Shown: positions 1 to 7,033, counted from the first letter of the stretch. The stretch: DNA of 15,372 nt from Bacteroidales bacterium (GCA_030526455.1 JAUNCU010000053.1:1-15372); one strand, 5' to 3'. The notes: generated by a model from the letters alone, not told the origin. Made by a program: numbers and translations.

Positions 1-13
1 ATTTTTTTTTGTT

Positions 14-90
14 CACGAATTAAGCGAATTAAACAAATTTATTTTTTAGTGGGGATTTTTTTCAGCGAATTACACGAATTACGCGAATTT
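14..90. repeat. Two arrays of three 9-base GAATT units
   Basis: Positions 14-40 read as three consecutive 9-base units (CACGAATTA, AGCGAATTA, AACAAATTT). Positions 64-90 read as three more (AGCGAATTA, CACGAATTA, CGCGAATTT). Each array is preceded by a T-run. The same units in the same orientation recur at 12737-12911, after xerD. This non-coding stretch lies beyond the stop of the minus-strand operon. No convincing terminator hairpin is visible here. Function is unknown; it looks like a lineage-specific dispersed intergenic repeat. Confidence 0.8.
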
Positions 91-97
91 ATTTTTT

Positions 98-164
98 TGT
101 TGAATCTTGTTGAATCTGTGTGAGTTATAAAAAATAAATCCGTGAGATCCGTGAGATCTGTGTG
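98..164. repeat. 10-base and 9-base tandem repeats
   Basis: TGTTGAATCT occurs twice in tandem (98-107, 108-117). ATCCGTGAG occurs twice in tandem (138-146, 147-155), followed by the variant ATCTGTGTG (156-164), which also occurs at 114-122. The units differ from the neighbouring GAATT arrays but share the 9-10 base period. They sit just downstream of the glycosyltransferase stop. Function unknown. Confidence 0.75.
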
Positions 165-175
165 GGGCTGGGGGC

Positions 176-1132
176 TTACTTTGCTGGCTCGTGCATGAGT
201 TTTGACTCTATGATGTAGAGTGGGCGGTGTTTTACTTCGGTGTAGATTTTACCGATGTAGATGCCCACGATGCCTATGCTGAGCGTTACCACTGCGCCGA
301 TGAACCATAGCGACATCATCAGCGATGCCCAGCCTGCGGTGATGTGGTTGATGACCAGCGAACCTATCACGTAGAGGAACATGCAGAAGGCGATGATGAG
401 CATGAAGAGGCCGGTGTAGATGATGAGGTCGATGAGGCGGGTGGAGAGCGAGGTGATGCCGTCGCCGGCGAGGCGCAGCATTTTTGCGAGGGTGTATTTC
501 GATTCTCCTGCCATGCGGGGCGAGAGCACGTCGTCGACGGTGTCGGTCTTGAATCCCAGCATGGGGATGATGCCGCGCAGGTAGAGGTTGCGCTCGGGAT
601 ACTCGGCCAGGGCGTCGAGGGCACGGCGCGACATGAAGCGGAAGTCGGCGTGGTTGTAGATGGTCTTTGCGCCGAGTTTGTCGAGAATCTTGTAATACCA
701 CTGTGCGGTGGTTTTCTTCATCCACGAGTCGGCCTCGCGGCTCACCTTCACGCCATATACGATGTCGCATCCATCGGCGTGCTTGTCGATCATGTGTTCG
801 ATGGCTTGCACGTCGTCCTGGAGGTCGGCGTCGATGGTCACACAGGCGTCGGCGTGGTGGCGCACGGTCATCATGCCCGCCATCACGGCATTCTGGTGAC
901 CCACGTTGTGGGCAAGGTTGAGTCCGCACACGAAGCGGTTCTCTTTGTGCAGGCGACTGATGATGCTCCAGGTGGCGTCTTTGCTGCCGTCGTTCACGTA
1001 GAGGACGAAACTGTCGGGCGCGATTTTTCCCTTGGCGATGAGTCCTTCAAGGAATGCACTCAGGCGCTGTGCCGAGTCTTCGAGCACCAGTTCCTCATTG
1101 TAGCAAGGTGAGACTATAGCGAGTTTGATCAT
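176..1132 (-). CDS. GtrB/ArnC-type polyprenyl-phosphate glycosyltransferase (GT2)
   Basis: This 318-residue inner-membrane enzyme probably transfers a sugar from a nucleotide donor to undecaprenyl (polyprenyl) phosphate on the cytoplasmic side. The N-terminal GT-A domain shows SPCYNEE (8-14), the nucleotide-binding VNDGSKD (46-52) and the metal-binding DAD followed by LQDD (101-107). Two C-terminal membrane helices lie at about 234-262 and 272-297. They are followed by EVKHRPLYIIE (299-309), the conserved tail of the GtrB/ArnC/DPM1-like family. Length is normal for the family. It is the last gene of the minus-strand run, 8 bases behind a polysaccharide deacetylase, with a GT-C transferase one gene further up. 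That suggests it makes the lipid-linked donor used by the GT-C enzyme. The sugar cannot be read from sequence. Confidence 0.9.
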   Translation of the reverse strand: MIKLAIVSPCYNEELVLEDSAQRLSAFLEGLIAKGKIAPDSFVLYVNDGSKDATWSIISRLHKENRFVCGLNLAHNVGHQNAVMAGMMTVRHHADACVTIDADLQDDVQAIEHMIDKHADGCDIVYGVKVSREADSWMKKTTAQWYYKILDKLGAKTIYNHADFRFMSRRALDALAEYPERNLYLRGIIPMLGFKTDTVDDVLSPRMAGESKYTLAKMLRLAGDGITSLSTRLIDLIIYTGLFMLIIAFCMFLYVIGSLVINHITAGWASLMMSLWFIGAVVTLSIGIVGIYIGKIYTEVKHRPLYIIESKLMHEPAK

Positions 1133-1140
1133 ACAGTGGG

Positions 1141-1935
1141 TTATTTTTCAAGATGTTGGTATAATTCGTTAGCGAAATCACGGTAGGTTCCAAATTTCTC
1201 CCCGCGGCTCTTCAAGTCGAGAATCACCGCTTTGAGCCTTTCGCGCATGGGGCGGCCGGCGTTGCGGCGTATGATGAAAGGCATCTTCAACTCGGGGTGC
1301 TCGCCCAGGGGATAGAACTCCCAGGGGTGGAAATAGGTGTTGAAGTGGCCGTCGTGCTTCACGATGCGGCGGCACAACGCCTTGTAGAGCCACAGCGGGA
1401 AGTTGTGGAGCGAGAGCCAGAACATGGGGATGCGCAGCCACGGGCTCACCGAGGCAGGAATCTGCATCACGCCTTCTTCGATGAAAGGCGTGCGTGGTGC
1501 ATTGAGGTGCATGTAGCGGCCCGGGATGAAGGCGGGGTTGAGCGAGGCATTGTAGCGATAGCCCTGCTTGCGCTGCTCGGCCAAATCTACCGGAAACATG
1601 CGCGGCTGGCGATAGCCTGCGATTTCGCAACCGGTGAGTTGCTCGAGCGTGCGTTTCGAGCGTTCCACGTCGGCGGCCTCGGGCTGCCAGTGGTCGCAGC
1701 CGTGTGCGGCCACCTCGTGACCCTCGTCGATGATGCGCCGCATCACCTCAGGGGCGTGGGAGGCAAAATTGGTGGTGCAGAAGAAGGTGGCCTTTACGCC
1801 ACATTCCTTCAGGCAGTCGAGAATCTGGAGCGTGCCGTAAACCGACACTTCCATGCCTTGCGTGAGCGTGTTCCACTCCACGCCATGCTCCAGAGGCACG
1901 TCGAATTCTTCGGTATCGAAACTCAGGCAAATCAT
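1141..1935 (-). CDS. Polysaccharide deacetylase (CE4/NodB-like)
   Basis: This 264-residue protein of the NodB-homology fold removes acyl groups (usually N-acetyl or N-formyl) from a sugar, using a metal ion. Motif 1 reads SFDTEEF (5-11), with D7 the likely catalytic base. The metal-binding HxxxH is HGCDH (78-82) inside EVAAHGCDHW. The RxxP-type motif is YRQPRMF (108-114), and HPWEF (203-207) is the late histidine motif. There is no signal peptide, so it is predicted to be cytoplasmic. This fits a substrate that is a nucleotide- or lipid-linked sugar on the inner leaflet, rather than peptidoglycan. It lies between a GT-C transferase and a GT2 polyprenyl-P-sugar synthase, the same functional trio as ArnC-ArnD-ArnT and FlmF2-NaxD-FlmK. 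The family is secure; the substrate is inferred. Confidence 0.87.
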   Translation of the reverse strand: MICLSFDTEEFDVPLEHGVEWNTLTQGMEVSVYGTLQILDCLKECGVKATFFCTTNFASHAPEVMRRIIDEGHEVAAHGCDHWQPEAADVERSKRTLEQLTGCEIAGYRQPRMFPVDLAEQRKQGYRYNASLNPAFIPGRYMHLNAPRTPFIEEGVMQIPASVSPWLRIPMFWLSLHNFPLWLYKALCRRIVKHDGHFNTYFHPWEFYPLGEHPELKMPFIIRRNAGRPMRERLKAVILDLKSRGEKFGTYRDFANELYQHLEK

Positions 1936-1974
1936 ATGGTTGTGATAATGAGAATGTGTTACAATAATAAATAT

Positions 1975-3141
1975 TTACTCGGCGGTGAGCACTCGAGGCT
2001 TGCTAGCCACGGCGCGATACACCATGGTGATGTACATGAGCAGGTAGATGTACACGTCGAGGTAGAGCACACCGTTGAGGAAGTTGTGAACCTTGGTGGG
2101 GCAGAACATGTCGATAGGCACAATGCCCATGAAAATGATATTCGCCCAGTAGAGGATGCGGTCGAAGGTGGTGCGCTTCTGCCAGGTGTACCAGCAGAGC
2201 ATGTAGCCAGCGAGGGCAATCACATAGGTGTGGGTTTCGGCGGCCTCGCTAAAGAGCACCACGTAGCCCATGAGCACGCCAGTGACCTGGGTGCGGAAAT
2301 CGAAGTCGCTCCAGCGGCTCTTGCGCCAGAAGAAGAGCGCCGAGAGAATCGCCAGCCCGCCCAGTTGCACCAGTCGCATATTGGGCAGCAGCCAGCGGTC
2401 GAATGGCGGCAGGAAGATGATGTTGGGGTAGGTGCCGGTGGTTTCGTGGTGGTCGGCCAGTTGGTGGAACCAGTCGGCATACCATGTGAAGAGGTCGGGC
2501 AGCCCCGTCTTCACCGCGGGCAGGAAAATGAAGAAAGCGCCCCAGGCGATGGCGTAGCCAAAGTTGCGCCACATGCGGGGGTAGCACAGCAGCAGCGCCA
2601 GTTCGGCGGCGCCGTAGATCTTGGTGGTGGCCGAGAGCATGATGAGCATCACCGCCCAGCAGCCCTTGTCCTTCTCAAGCAGGATGTAGGCCCAGAGGAA
2701 AATCCACGCCACCGTGAGATTATACTGGAAGCAGAACACACTCTGGCCCACGATGAGCAGCAGGAAGCCCATGATGCCGGCCTTGTGTTTCTGGAAATGT
2801 GCAGGCAGGTGGCAAATGGCGAGCATCAGCATCGAGTAGTTCATCAAATCCCACGCCCAGGCGCCCACCAGGCGGGGCAGATAGGCGAATGGGGCGAAGA
2901 GCACGTTGAACACGGGCGAATAGATGAAGTATCGGCCGTGGGCTTGCACGTATTCGTTGGTGTAGGAACTGATGCCGTTCCAGAAGTTTTGCGTAGCGTC
3001 GCAGAAGTCCACGAAATTCTCGGCGCGGCCGCGCATCACCTCGATAGAGGCGGCGGCGATGGTGACGATAAAGCCCAGCCAGAACACATTGCGAGGCTTC
3101 GCCCAGAATTGCTGGAATTGCTTGATGAGGTTGTTGGCCAT
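1975..3141 (-). CDS. GT-C membrane glycosyltransferase (GT87/DUF2029-like)
   Basis: This 388-residue polytopic membrane protein has about ten hydrophobic segments, among them about 19-35, 74-110, 121-155, 161-187, 195-210, 258-272, 285-318 and 329-378. It resembles the DUF2029/GT87 polyprenyl-phosphate-dependent transferases. The first extracytoplasmic loop has acidic residues in VDFCDATQNFW (44-54), followed by IYSPVF (73-78). A later AETHTYV (301-307) fits the family pattern. Such enzymes use a lipid-linked sugar and act on the periplasmic face. The gene follows ribF by 33 bases and precedes the deacetylase by 39, so it is probably co-transcribed. The start ATG is the first methionine. Acceptor and sugar are unknown. 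Another GT-C family (such as GT83/ArnT-like) is possible, because assignment rests on membrane layout and short motifs. Confidence 0.75.
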   Translation of the reverse strand: MANNLIKQFQQFWAKPRNVFWLGFIVTIAAASIEVMRGRAENFVDFCDATQNFWNGISSYTNEYVQAHGRYFIYSPVFNVLFAPFAYLPRLVGAWAWDLMNYSMLMLAICHLPAHFQKHKAGIMGFLLLIVGQSVFCFQYNLTVAWIFLWAYILLEKDKGCWAVMLIMLSATTKIYGAAELALLLCYPRMWRNFGYAIAWGAFFIFLPAVKTGLPDLFTWYADWFHQLADHHETTGTYPNIIFLPPFDRWLLPNMRLVQLGGLAILSALFFWRKSRWSDFDFRTQVTGVLMGYVVLFSEAAETHTYVIALAGYMLCWYTWQKRTTFDRILYWANIIFMGIVPIDMFCPTKVHNFLNGVLYLDVYIYLLMYITMVYRAVASKPRVLTAE

Positions 3142-3174
3142 GATTGTTGTATTTCAGTATTGAAAATGAGGGTG

Positions 3175-4116
3175 TTATTGCTTAGAATCGGTGTAGGCGG
3201 TGAGGATGCGGCGCGAGGTTTCGCGGTCGCGGGTGAGTTGCGCCCGCAGTTCGTCGATGCTGCCGAGTTTGAATTCCAGGCGCAGAAACTTGATGAAATG
3301 CAGCGTGATGGGCATGCCGTAGATGTCGCCGTCGAAGTCGAAGATATTCACCTCCACCGAGAGTTGAGGTCCGTTTTCGAGCGTAGGGCGCACGCCCACG
3401 TTCACCATGCCCTGGCGCCACTGGCCGCCCACGTTCACCATCACGGCGTAAGCACCGTTGTGGGGCAGAATCACCTCGCGGGGCATCTCACCCACATTGG
3501 CGGTGGGGAAACCGATGCCGCGGCCGTTGTGGAAACCGTGCACCACCTTGCCCGAGAGGGCGTAGGGGCGGTTCATGCACCGCATGGCGTCGTCCACCTT
3601 GCCCGAGGCGATGAGGCGGCGAATGATGGAACTGCTCACGGGCGCGTATTCGCCCAGGTATTCGGGCGCCTTGATCACCTCGATGCCCAGTTCCTCGCCG
3701 TGACGCACGTAGTGGGCGAAGGTTTCGCTCTTGTCGTGGCCGAAGCGATGGTCGTAGCCCACCACCAGCACCGCCACGCCGTAGCGGTCGCGCAGCAGTT
3801 GCAGAAACTGGCGCGAGGTGTTGAGCGAGAGTTCGCGGGTGAAATTCATCAGCACCGTGGCGTCGATGCCCTGGCGGCCTATCTCAGCCACTTTTTCCTC
3901 TACGGTCATGATCATGCGGAGGTCGCTCTCGGGGCGGAGCACCTGCTGCGGATGCTGGGCGAAAGTGATCACGGCCGATTGCAGATGGCGCTCGGCGGCG
4001 ATGCGTTTCACCTCGTCGATGAGCGTGAGGTGGCCCAGGTGCACACCGTCGAACATGCCGATGGTGGCCACAGTGGAGGCGGCGGGAAGGCGGTCGGTAT
4101 CGGAGAGAATTTGCAT
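3175..4116 (-). CDS. ribF: Bifunctional riboflavin kinase/FAD synthetase
   Basis: This cytoplasmic enzyme phosphorylates riboflavin to FMN and then adenylylates FMN to FAD. The N-terminal nucleotidyl-transferase domain (about 1-180) has GMFDGVHLGH (20-29), the HxGH-like ATP-binding motif, GYDHRFGHDK (120-129) and SSSIIRRLI (161-169). The C-terminal kinase domain (about 185-313) has the signature GRGIGFPTANV (198-208), GVRPT (241-245) and VEVNIFDFDGDIYG (254-267). That last stretch carries the expected catalytic acid E255. Length (313) is standard for the bifunctional bacterial form. It sits mid-operon, 16 bases downstream of a HAD hydrolase gene. HAD enzymes can dephosphorylate flavin intermediates, but nothing in the sequence ties these two together. 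All key motifs look intact. Confidence 0.96.
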   Translation of the reverse strand: MQILSDTDRLPAASTVATIGMFDGVHLGHLTLIDEVKRIAAERHLQSAVITFAQHPQQVLRPESDLRMIMTVEEKVAEIGRQGIDATVLMNFTRELSLNTSRQFLQLLRDRYGVAVLVVGYDHRFGHDKSETFAHYVRHGEELGIEVIKAPEYLGEYAPVSSSIIRRLIASGKVDDAMRCMNRPYALSGKVVHGFHNGRGIGFPTANVGEMPREVILPHNGAYAVMVNVGGQWRQGMVNVGVRPTLENGPQLSVEVNIFDFDGDIYGMPITLHFIKFLRLEFKLGSIDELRAQLTRDRETSRRILTAYTDSKQ

Positions 4117-4132
4117 CGGTGGGAAAAGGGGA

Positions 4133-4759
4133 TTACAGGAGATTGAGTTGTTTCAGAATATCGGTAAATTCCACGCCCACAGGCACCAGCGCCACCTGGT
4201 AGCCCAGTGCGGCGGCAGCGTCGAGGTTGTGCTGGCTGTCGTCGAGGAAGAGCGTCTCCTCGGGGCGAATGCCCATAGTGCGCTCAGCATAGTGGAAAAT
4301 TTCGGGCTCAGGCTTGTTCTTCTTAGCGCGGTACGACACGGTGATGCCGTCGAAATAGGCGTCGATGTCGAGGCCTTCCTTCTCGAAGAGCGAGGCGATG
4401 ATGCCCTCAAACATGATGGGGTTGGTGTTCGACAGCACGTAGGTGCCATAGCGCTGGCGCAGCATGCGCAGCGCTTCGAGGCGGTGCACGGGAATGTCGA
4501 TGATGAAATTGCTGATAGCCTGCTGGATTTGCGTGTCGGTCACATCGGCGGGCATGTGCTGGCGCATCTGCTCGCAGAATTCCTCAGGGCTCAGCGCGCC
4601 CGCCTCCAGTTGCAGGAAGGGTCCGCTCTGGCGGTAGAGGCCTATCATCTCGTCGGCATTGTGCATGCCCAGCGCGGTGAGCGAATCCACACAGCGCTGG
4701 CGTTCGATGTCGATGACCACGCCACCGAGGTCGAACAAAAGATTTTTCACCTGCTTCAT
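4133..4759 (-). CDS. HAD-superfamily hydrolase (YihX-like subfamily I)
   Basis: This 208-residue cytoplasmic phosphatase candidate shows the four HAD motifs. They are LLFDLGGVVIDIE (7-19, nucleophile D10), LSNTN (109-113), KPEPEIF (149-155, with K149) and LFLDDSQHN (170-178, metal-binding D173/D174). A helical cap lies between motifs I and II. In motif I the usual second aspartate (DxD) is glycine, as in the YihX sugar-phosphatase group (DLGN/DLGG), so this is a subfamily trait rather than obvious inactivation. The start is supported by a strong GAGGAGG ribosome-binding sequence inside the end of the upstream SDR gene. The substrate cannot be read; a sugar phosphate or flavin-related phosphate are guesses from family and position next to ribF. 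Confidence 0.9.
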   Translation of the reverse strand: MKQVKNLLFDLGGVVIDIERQRCVDSLTALGMHNADEMIGLYRQSGPFLQLEAGALSPEEFCEQMRQHMPADVTDTQIQQAISNFIIDIPVHRLEALRMLRQRYGTYVLSNTNPIMFEGIIASLFEKEGLDIDAYFDGITVSYRAKKNKPEPEIFHYAERTMGIRPEETLFLDDSQHNLDAAAALGYQVALVPVGVEFTDILKQLNLL

Positions 4760-4764
4760 TGCCG

Positions 4765-5613
4765 TTATGCCTCCTCGGGGTCTTTGAGTTGCTTATTGAG
4801 CACGCGCATGGTGTCGTTGCAGAGTTTGATGAACACCTCACGGTTGCGCAGCAGTGTGCTCGCCTTGATTTGCTTGTTGCCGCTCTTGAAGATGAAGCCC
4901 GTGTCGGCGCTGCCGATGGCACGCATCATCGCCTTTGCTCCACTCTCCAGATTGCCGGTGTGGTTGCTGATGAAACTGAAGCGGCTGAAGAAGCGGTTCA
5001 TGCCCAGTTTGCTCAGGTTTACCAGCCCCGGGTCGACGCTGTTGACCGAGATGCGGTGGTTGCGCAGCACCGTAGAGAGGTAGATGCTGAAGAGCGAGAG
5101 CGCCAGTTTGCTTTGTGCATAGGCGGCGATAGGCATGAAATTGCTCACGGCGGGGAATTCGTAGGGGATCGATACGGGCGACGACGAGAGCGAAGTGCTG
5201 AAGATGATGCGTCCACCTTCCACCATCAGTGGCTGGATGAGGATCGAGAGCAATGCGGTGCTCAGGAAGTTCACCTGCACCAGTTTTTCGTAGCCGTCGG
5301 GCGAGATTTCGCTGCGGTGGCTGATGTAACTGGCATTGTTAACCAGCACAGCCACTGGGCGGTTCATCTCCTTGATTTGCTTCACGAAAGTTCGCACGCT
5401 GGCAAACGAGCCCAGGTCGAGGTATATGCTGGTGATGTCTTTGTTGCGAGTGCGAATGGCCAGTTCTTGAGCCTTGGCCTCGCTCTTTGCGGTGTCGAAG
5501 CACGCCATCACTATGGGGTGACCGGCTTCGGCCAGTTGCTGTGTGATTACGCTGCCCATGGCGTCGGTGGCGCCAGTGATGATGTACAGCGGTTTGCTTG
5601 AATTGTTGTCCAT
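4765..5613 (-). CDS. Short-chain dehydrogenase/reductase (SDR)
   Basis: This 282-residue Rossmann-fold oxidoreductase uses NAD(P)H to reduce or oxidise an unknown substrate. It shows the nucleotide-binding TGATDAMG (13-20), where alanine replaces the second glycine of TGxxxGxG. It also shows DLGS (66-69), VNNAS (91-95, usually NNAG), a serine-rich active-site strand FSTSLSSS (138-145) and the catalytic YAQSK (Y165, K169). VDPGLV (193-198) completes the classical SDR set. The C-terminal part (about 205-282) is longer than a minimal SDR and resembles retinol-dehydrogenase/WW-oxidoreductase-like proteins. It is cytoplasmic, 21 bases downstream of the glutaminyl-cyclase-like gene and 5 bases before the HAD gene. 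The family is secure; the reaction is not known. Confidence 0.9.
   Translation of the reverse strand: MDNNSSKPLYIITGATDAMGSVITQQLAEAGHPIVMACFDTAKSEAKAQELAIRTRNKDITSIYLDLGSFASVRTFVKQIKEMNRPVAVLVNNASYISHRSEISPDGYEKLVQVNFLSTALLSILIQPLMVEGGRIIFSTSLSSSPVSIPYEFPAVSNFMPIAAYAQSKLALSLFSIYLSTVLRNHRISVNSVDPGLVNLSKLGMNRFFSRFSFISNHTGNLESGAKAMMRAIGSADTGFIFKSGNKQIKASTLLRNREVFIKLCNDTMRVLNKQLKDPEEA
4770..4776 (-). promoter_or_regulatory. Shine-Dalgarno site of the HAD gene
   Basis: On the minus strand GAGGAGG lies 10 bases before the HAD start codon, inside the last codons of the SDR gene. Such strong sites are uncommon in Bacteroidota. Here it fixes the start and suggests the two genes are translated from one message. 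Confidence 0.7.
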
Positions 5614-5634
5614 ATATATACTATGTATATGTGT

Positions 5635-6612
5635 TTATAATTCGTAAATGAGGTTGGCAAGCGTCTGTCCCACGGCTTTGAGTGTGGCGGGCGCTATCTT
5701 GTCGATGGTGTCGGCGGTGGTGTGCCAGTGGGGGTAGAAGCCGCTGGTGGTGCCGGGGCGCATGTCGATGATGTCGATGCAGGGTATGCCGCCGCGTATC
5801 ACAAACACGTGGTCGTCGGTGGCGGCGCCAAATTGCAAGCTCTTGAAGTGGTTGCTATAGCCGCTGTCGCCAGCGATGGTCCACAGGCGTTCCACCACGT
5901 CGGGGGCATTCTGCAGCGAGAAACCCTCGTGGTAGAATTGCGCGTCGGCAGCGCCCACCATGTCGAGCAGGATGCCGTAGAGGGGTTTGTAATTCGCCAC
6001 GTGGGGGTGCTGCACCCAGTATTGCGTGCCCAGCGCCCAACTCTCCTCGTCGCCGTCGGTGCCCCAGTCTTCGGCATCGGTGAAGAGGATGTCGACGCCC
6101 ACGTTGGGGTTCTTGCCGTGCATCAGGCGTGCCAATTCCAGAAGCACACCCACCCCGCTGGCGCCATCGTTGGCACCCATCACGGCTTCGCCGCGCTTTG
6201 TTTCATCGGGGTCGGCATCTGCCCATGGGCGGCAATCCCAGTGGGCAAGGAGCAGGATGCGCTCTTTGGCCGAGGGGTTGATGATGCCGATGTAGTTGGT
6301 GGCGTTGAGGGTTTTGCCGTCGAAGGTGGTGAGCGGAGCCTGCTGGGCAACCACCTTGTGGCACCAGCGGCGGAGTTGGGCCTCAATCCACTCGCCGCAC
6401 TGCTTGTGGGCGGGCGTTTCGGGCACACGAGGGCCGAAGTCGCACTGCGCCTTCACGAAGGCGAAGGCACTGTCGGCGTTGAAATCCACAGCGGCAACAG
6501 GAGCGCTCGCCTCGCCAGAGGTCTCGGCAGAGGCGCTCGAGGCATTGCCCGAGCCGCAACTGGTGGCCATCGCCACAGCCGCCATAATGCTAAGAATATG
6601 ATGCATTTTCAT
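5635..6612 (-). CDS. Glutaminyl-cyclase-like M28 zinc lipoprotein
   Basis: This 325-residue exported protein begins with a lipoprotein signal ending MATSC, with predicted lipidated C19 and a Ser/Ala-rich linker to about 40. The catalytic domain matches the M28 peptidase/glutaminyl-peptide cyclotransferase fold. It has HWDCRPWAD (124-132), GANDGASG with zinc ligand D149, DAED (179-182, E181 catalytic and D182 ligand by analogy with human E201/E202), LLDMVGA (D217), DDHVF (D266/D267) and PHWHTTADT (H297, zinc). These positions follow the type II glutaminyl cyclase pattern better than an aminopeptidase. The likely reaction is N-terminal pyroglutamate formation on exported proteins. In Bacteroidota many exported proteins have Gln after signal-peptide removal. 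It is the first gene of the seven-gene run. An aminopeptidase activity is the alternative. Confidence 0.88.
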   Translation of the reverse strand: MKMHHILSIMAAVAMATSCGSGNASSASAETSGEASAPVAAVDFNADSAFAFVKAQCDFGPRVPETPAHKQCGEWIEAQLRRWCHKVVAQQAPLTTFDGKTLNATNYIGIINPSAKERILLLAHWDCRPWADADPDETKRGEAVMGANDGASGVGVLLELARLMHGKNPNVGVDILFTDAEDWGTDGDEESWALGTQYWVQHPHVANYKPLYGILLDMVGAADAQFYHEGFSLQNAPDVVERLWTIAGDSGYSNHFKSLQFGAATDDHVFVIRGGIPCIDIIDMRPGTTSGFYPHWHTTADTIDKIAPATLKAVGQTLANLIYEL

Positions 6613-6632
6613 TTTAATTGTCTTTTAACTTA

Positions 6633-6661
6633 CAAAGTTAGGTAAAAAAGTTCAGTGCCAA
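6633..6661 (-). promoter_or_regulatory. Bacteroidota-type promoter of the seven-gene operon
   Basis: On the minus strand TAACTTTG (6633-6640) matches the -7 consensus TAnnTTTG. A TTGGC (6657-6661) lies about 16 bases upstream as a weak -33 element, closer than usual. The predicted transcript would start near 6626, giving a very short leader before the ATG at 6612. No similar box was found in the gaps between the downstream genes, which supports one transcript. Confidence 0.55.
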
Positions 6662-6708
6662 GCGATAGTTGCACATATAAATTAGTTTTGTGCAAGGGGA
6701 GGGGCGGC

Positions 6709-6957
6709 GCTTGCTTTGCTGGGGGGCTTTCTAGGCTTGCTTCGCTCGCCTTTTGGGGATTAGCCGCAAAAGCGGCTAACACGGGGGCGCTTTGCGGCGG
6801 CAAAACGCGCTATAGCGCGCCGCCGAGTGGCTTCCTAAGGCTTGCTTCGCTCGCCTTTTTTGCGGCTGTGGCTTATGGGCTTGCTTCGCTTGCCTTTTTT
6901 TGGGGGGGCGGGGCTTGCCTTGCTTGCCTTCTTGGGGGCTTTGGCTTGCCTTTTTTG
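6709..6957. repeat. G/T-rich intergenic block with repeated small hairpins
   Basis: The gap 6613-7033 holds no credible gene. Its core repeats GGCTTGCTTCGCTCGCC followed by T-runs at 6734-6754 and 6839-6861. A near copy (CTTGCC ending) is at 6878-6901, with degenerate copies at 6709-6720, 6911-6931 and 6942-6957. Each can form a short imperfect stem with a TTC loop. Two stronger stems lie inside: TTAGCCGC/GCGGCTAA with an AAAA loop (6760-6779), and CGGCGGC/GCCGCCG (6795-6801 with 6819-6825) around the palindrome CGCGCTATAGCGCG (6806-6819). The plus strand is strongly G/T-skewed. It could be a mobile repeat family, stacked terminators or a structured RNA. Confidence 0.75.
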
Positions 6958-6976
6958 GAGGCGGGCTGGGGTGTGA

Positions 6977-7015
6977 AAAAAAGTGCCATCAAGCAACTCA
7001 TGATGGCACTTTTTT
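6977..7015 (-). terminator. Bidirectional intrinsic terminator after the BspA-like gene
   Basis: A perfect 15-base stem (6977-6991 with 7001-7015) closes a 9-base loop. The arms include AAGTGCCATCA and its complement, flanked by A- and T-runs on both strands. It lies about 20 bases past the stop of the minus-strand BspA-like gene, so it should end that transcript. The symmetric A/T tails would also stop plus-strand transcription coming through the repeat block. Confidence 0.88.
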
Positions 7016-7033
7016 AAGTGGGCTTTTCTCTTT

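Noticed and set aside
344..1111. Antisense 255-codon plus-strand frame over the GT2 gene
   Set aside because: Mirror of a conserved glycosyltransferase gene; no independent promoter or motif.
1297..4146. A 949-codon open frame on the plus strand, antisense to the deacetylase, GT-C and ribF genes
   Set aside because: It is a codon-bias shadow of GC-rich minus-strand genes. Its translation is rich in His, Val, Glu and Ala with no domain motif, whereas the minus-strand frames carry intact enzyme motifs.
3818..5083. A 421-codon plus-strand open frame antisense to ribF, HAD and SDR
   Set aside because: Low-information composition and no recognisable motif; it crosses three genes with complete catalytic motifs on the other strand.
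6655..7017. A 120-codon plus-strand frame in the repeat block, with LASLAF repeats
   Set aside because: The apparent peptide repeat is just the translated GCTTGCTTCGCTCGCC DNA repeat, and the frame runs through the terminator stem.
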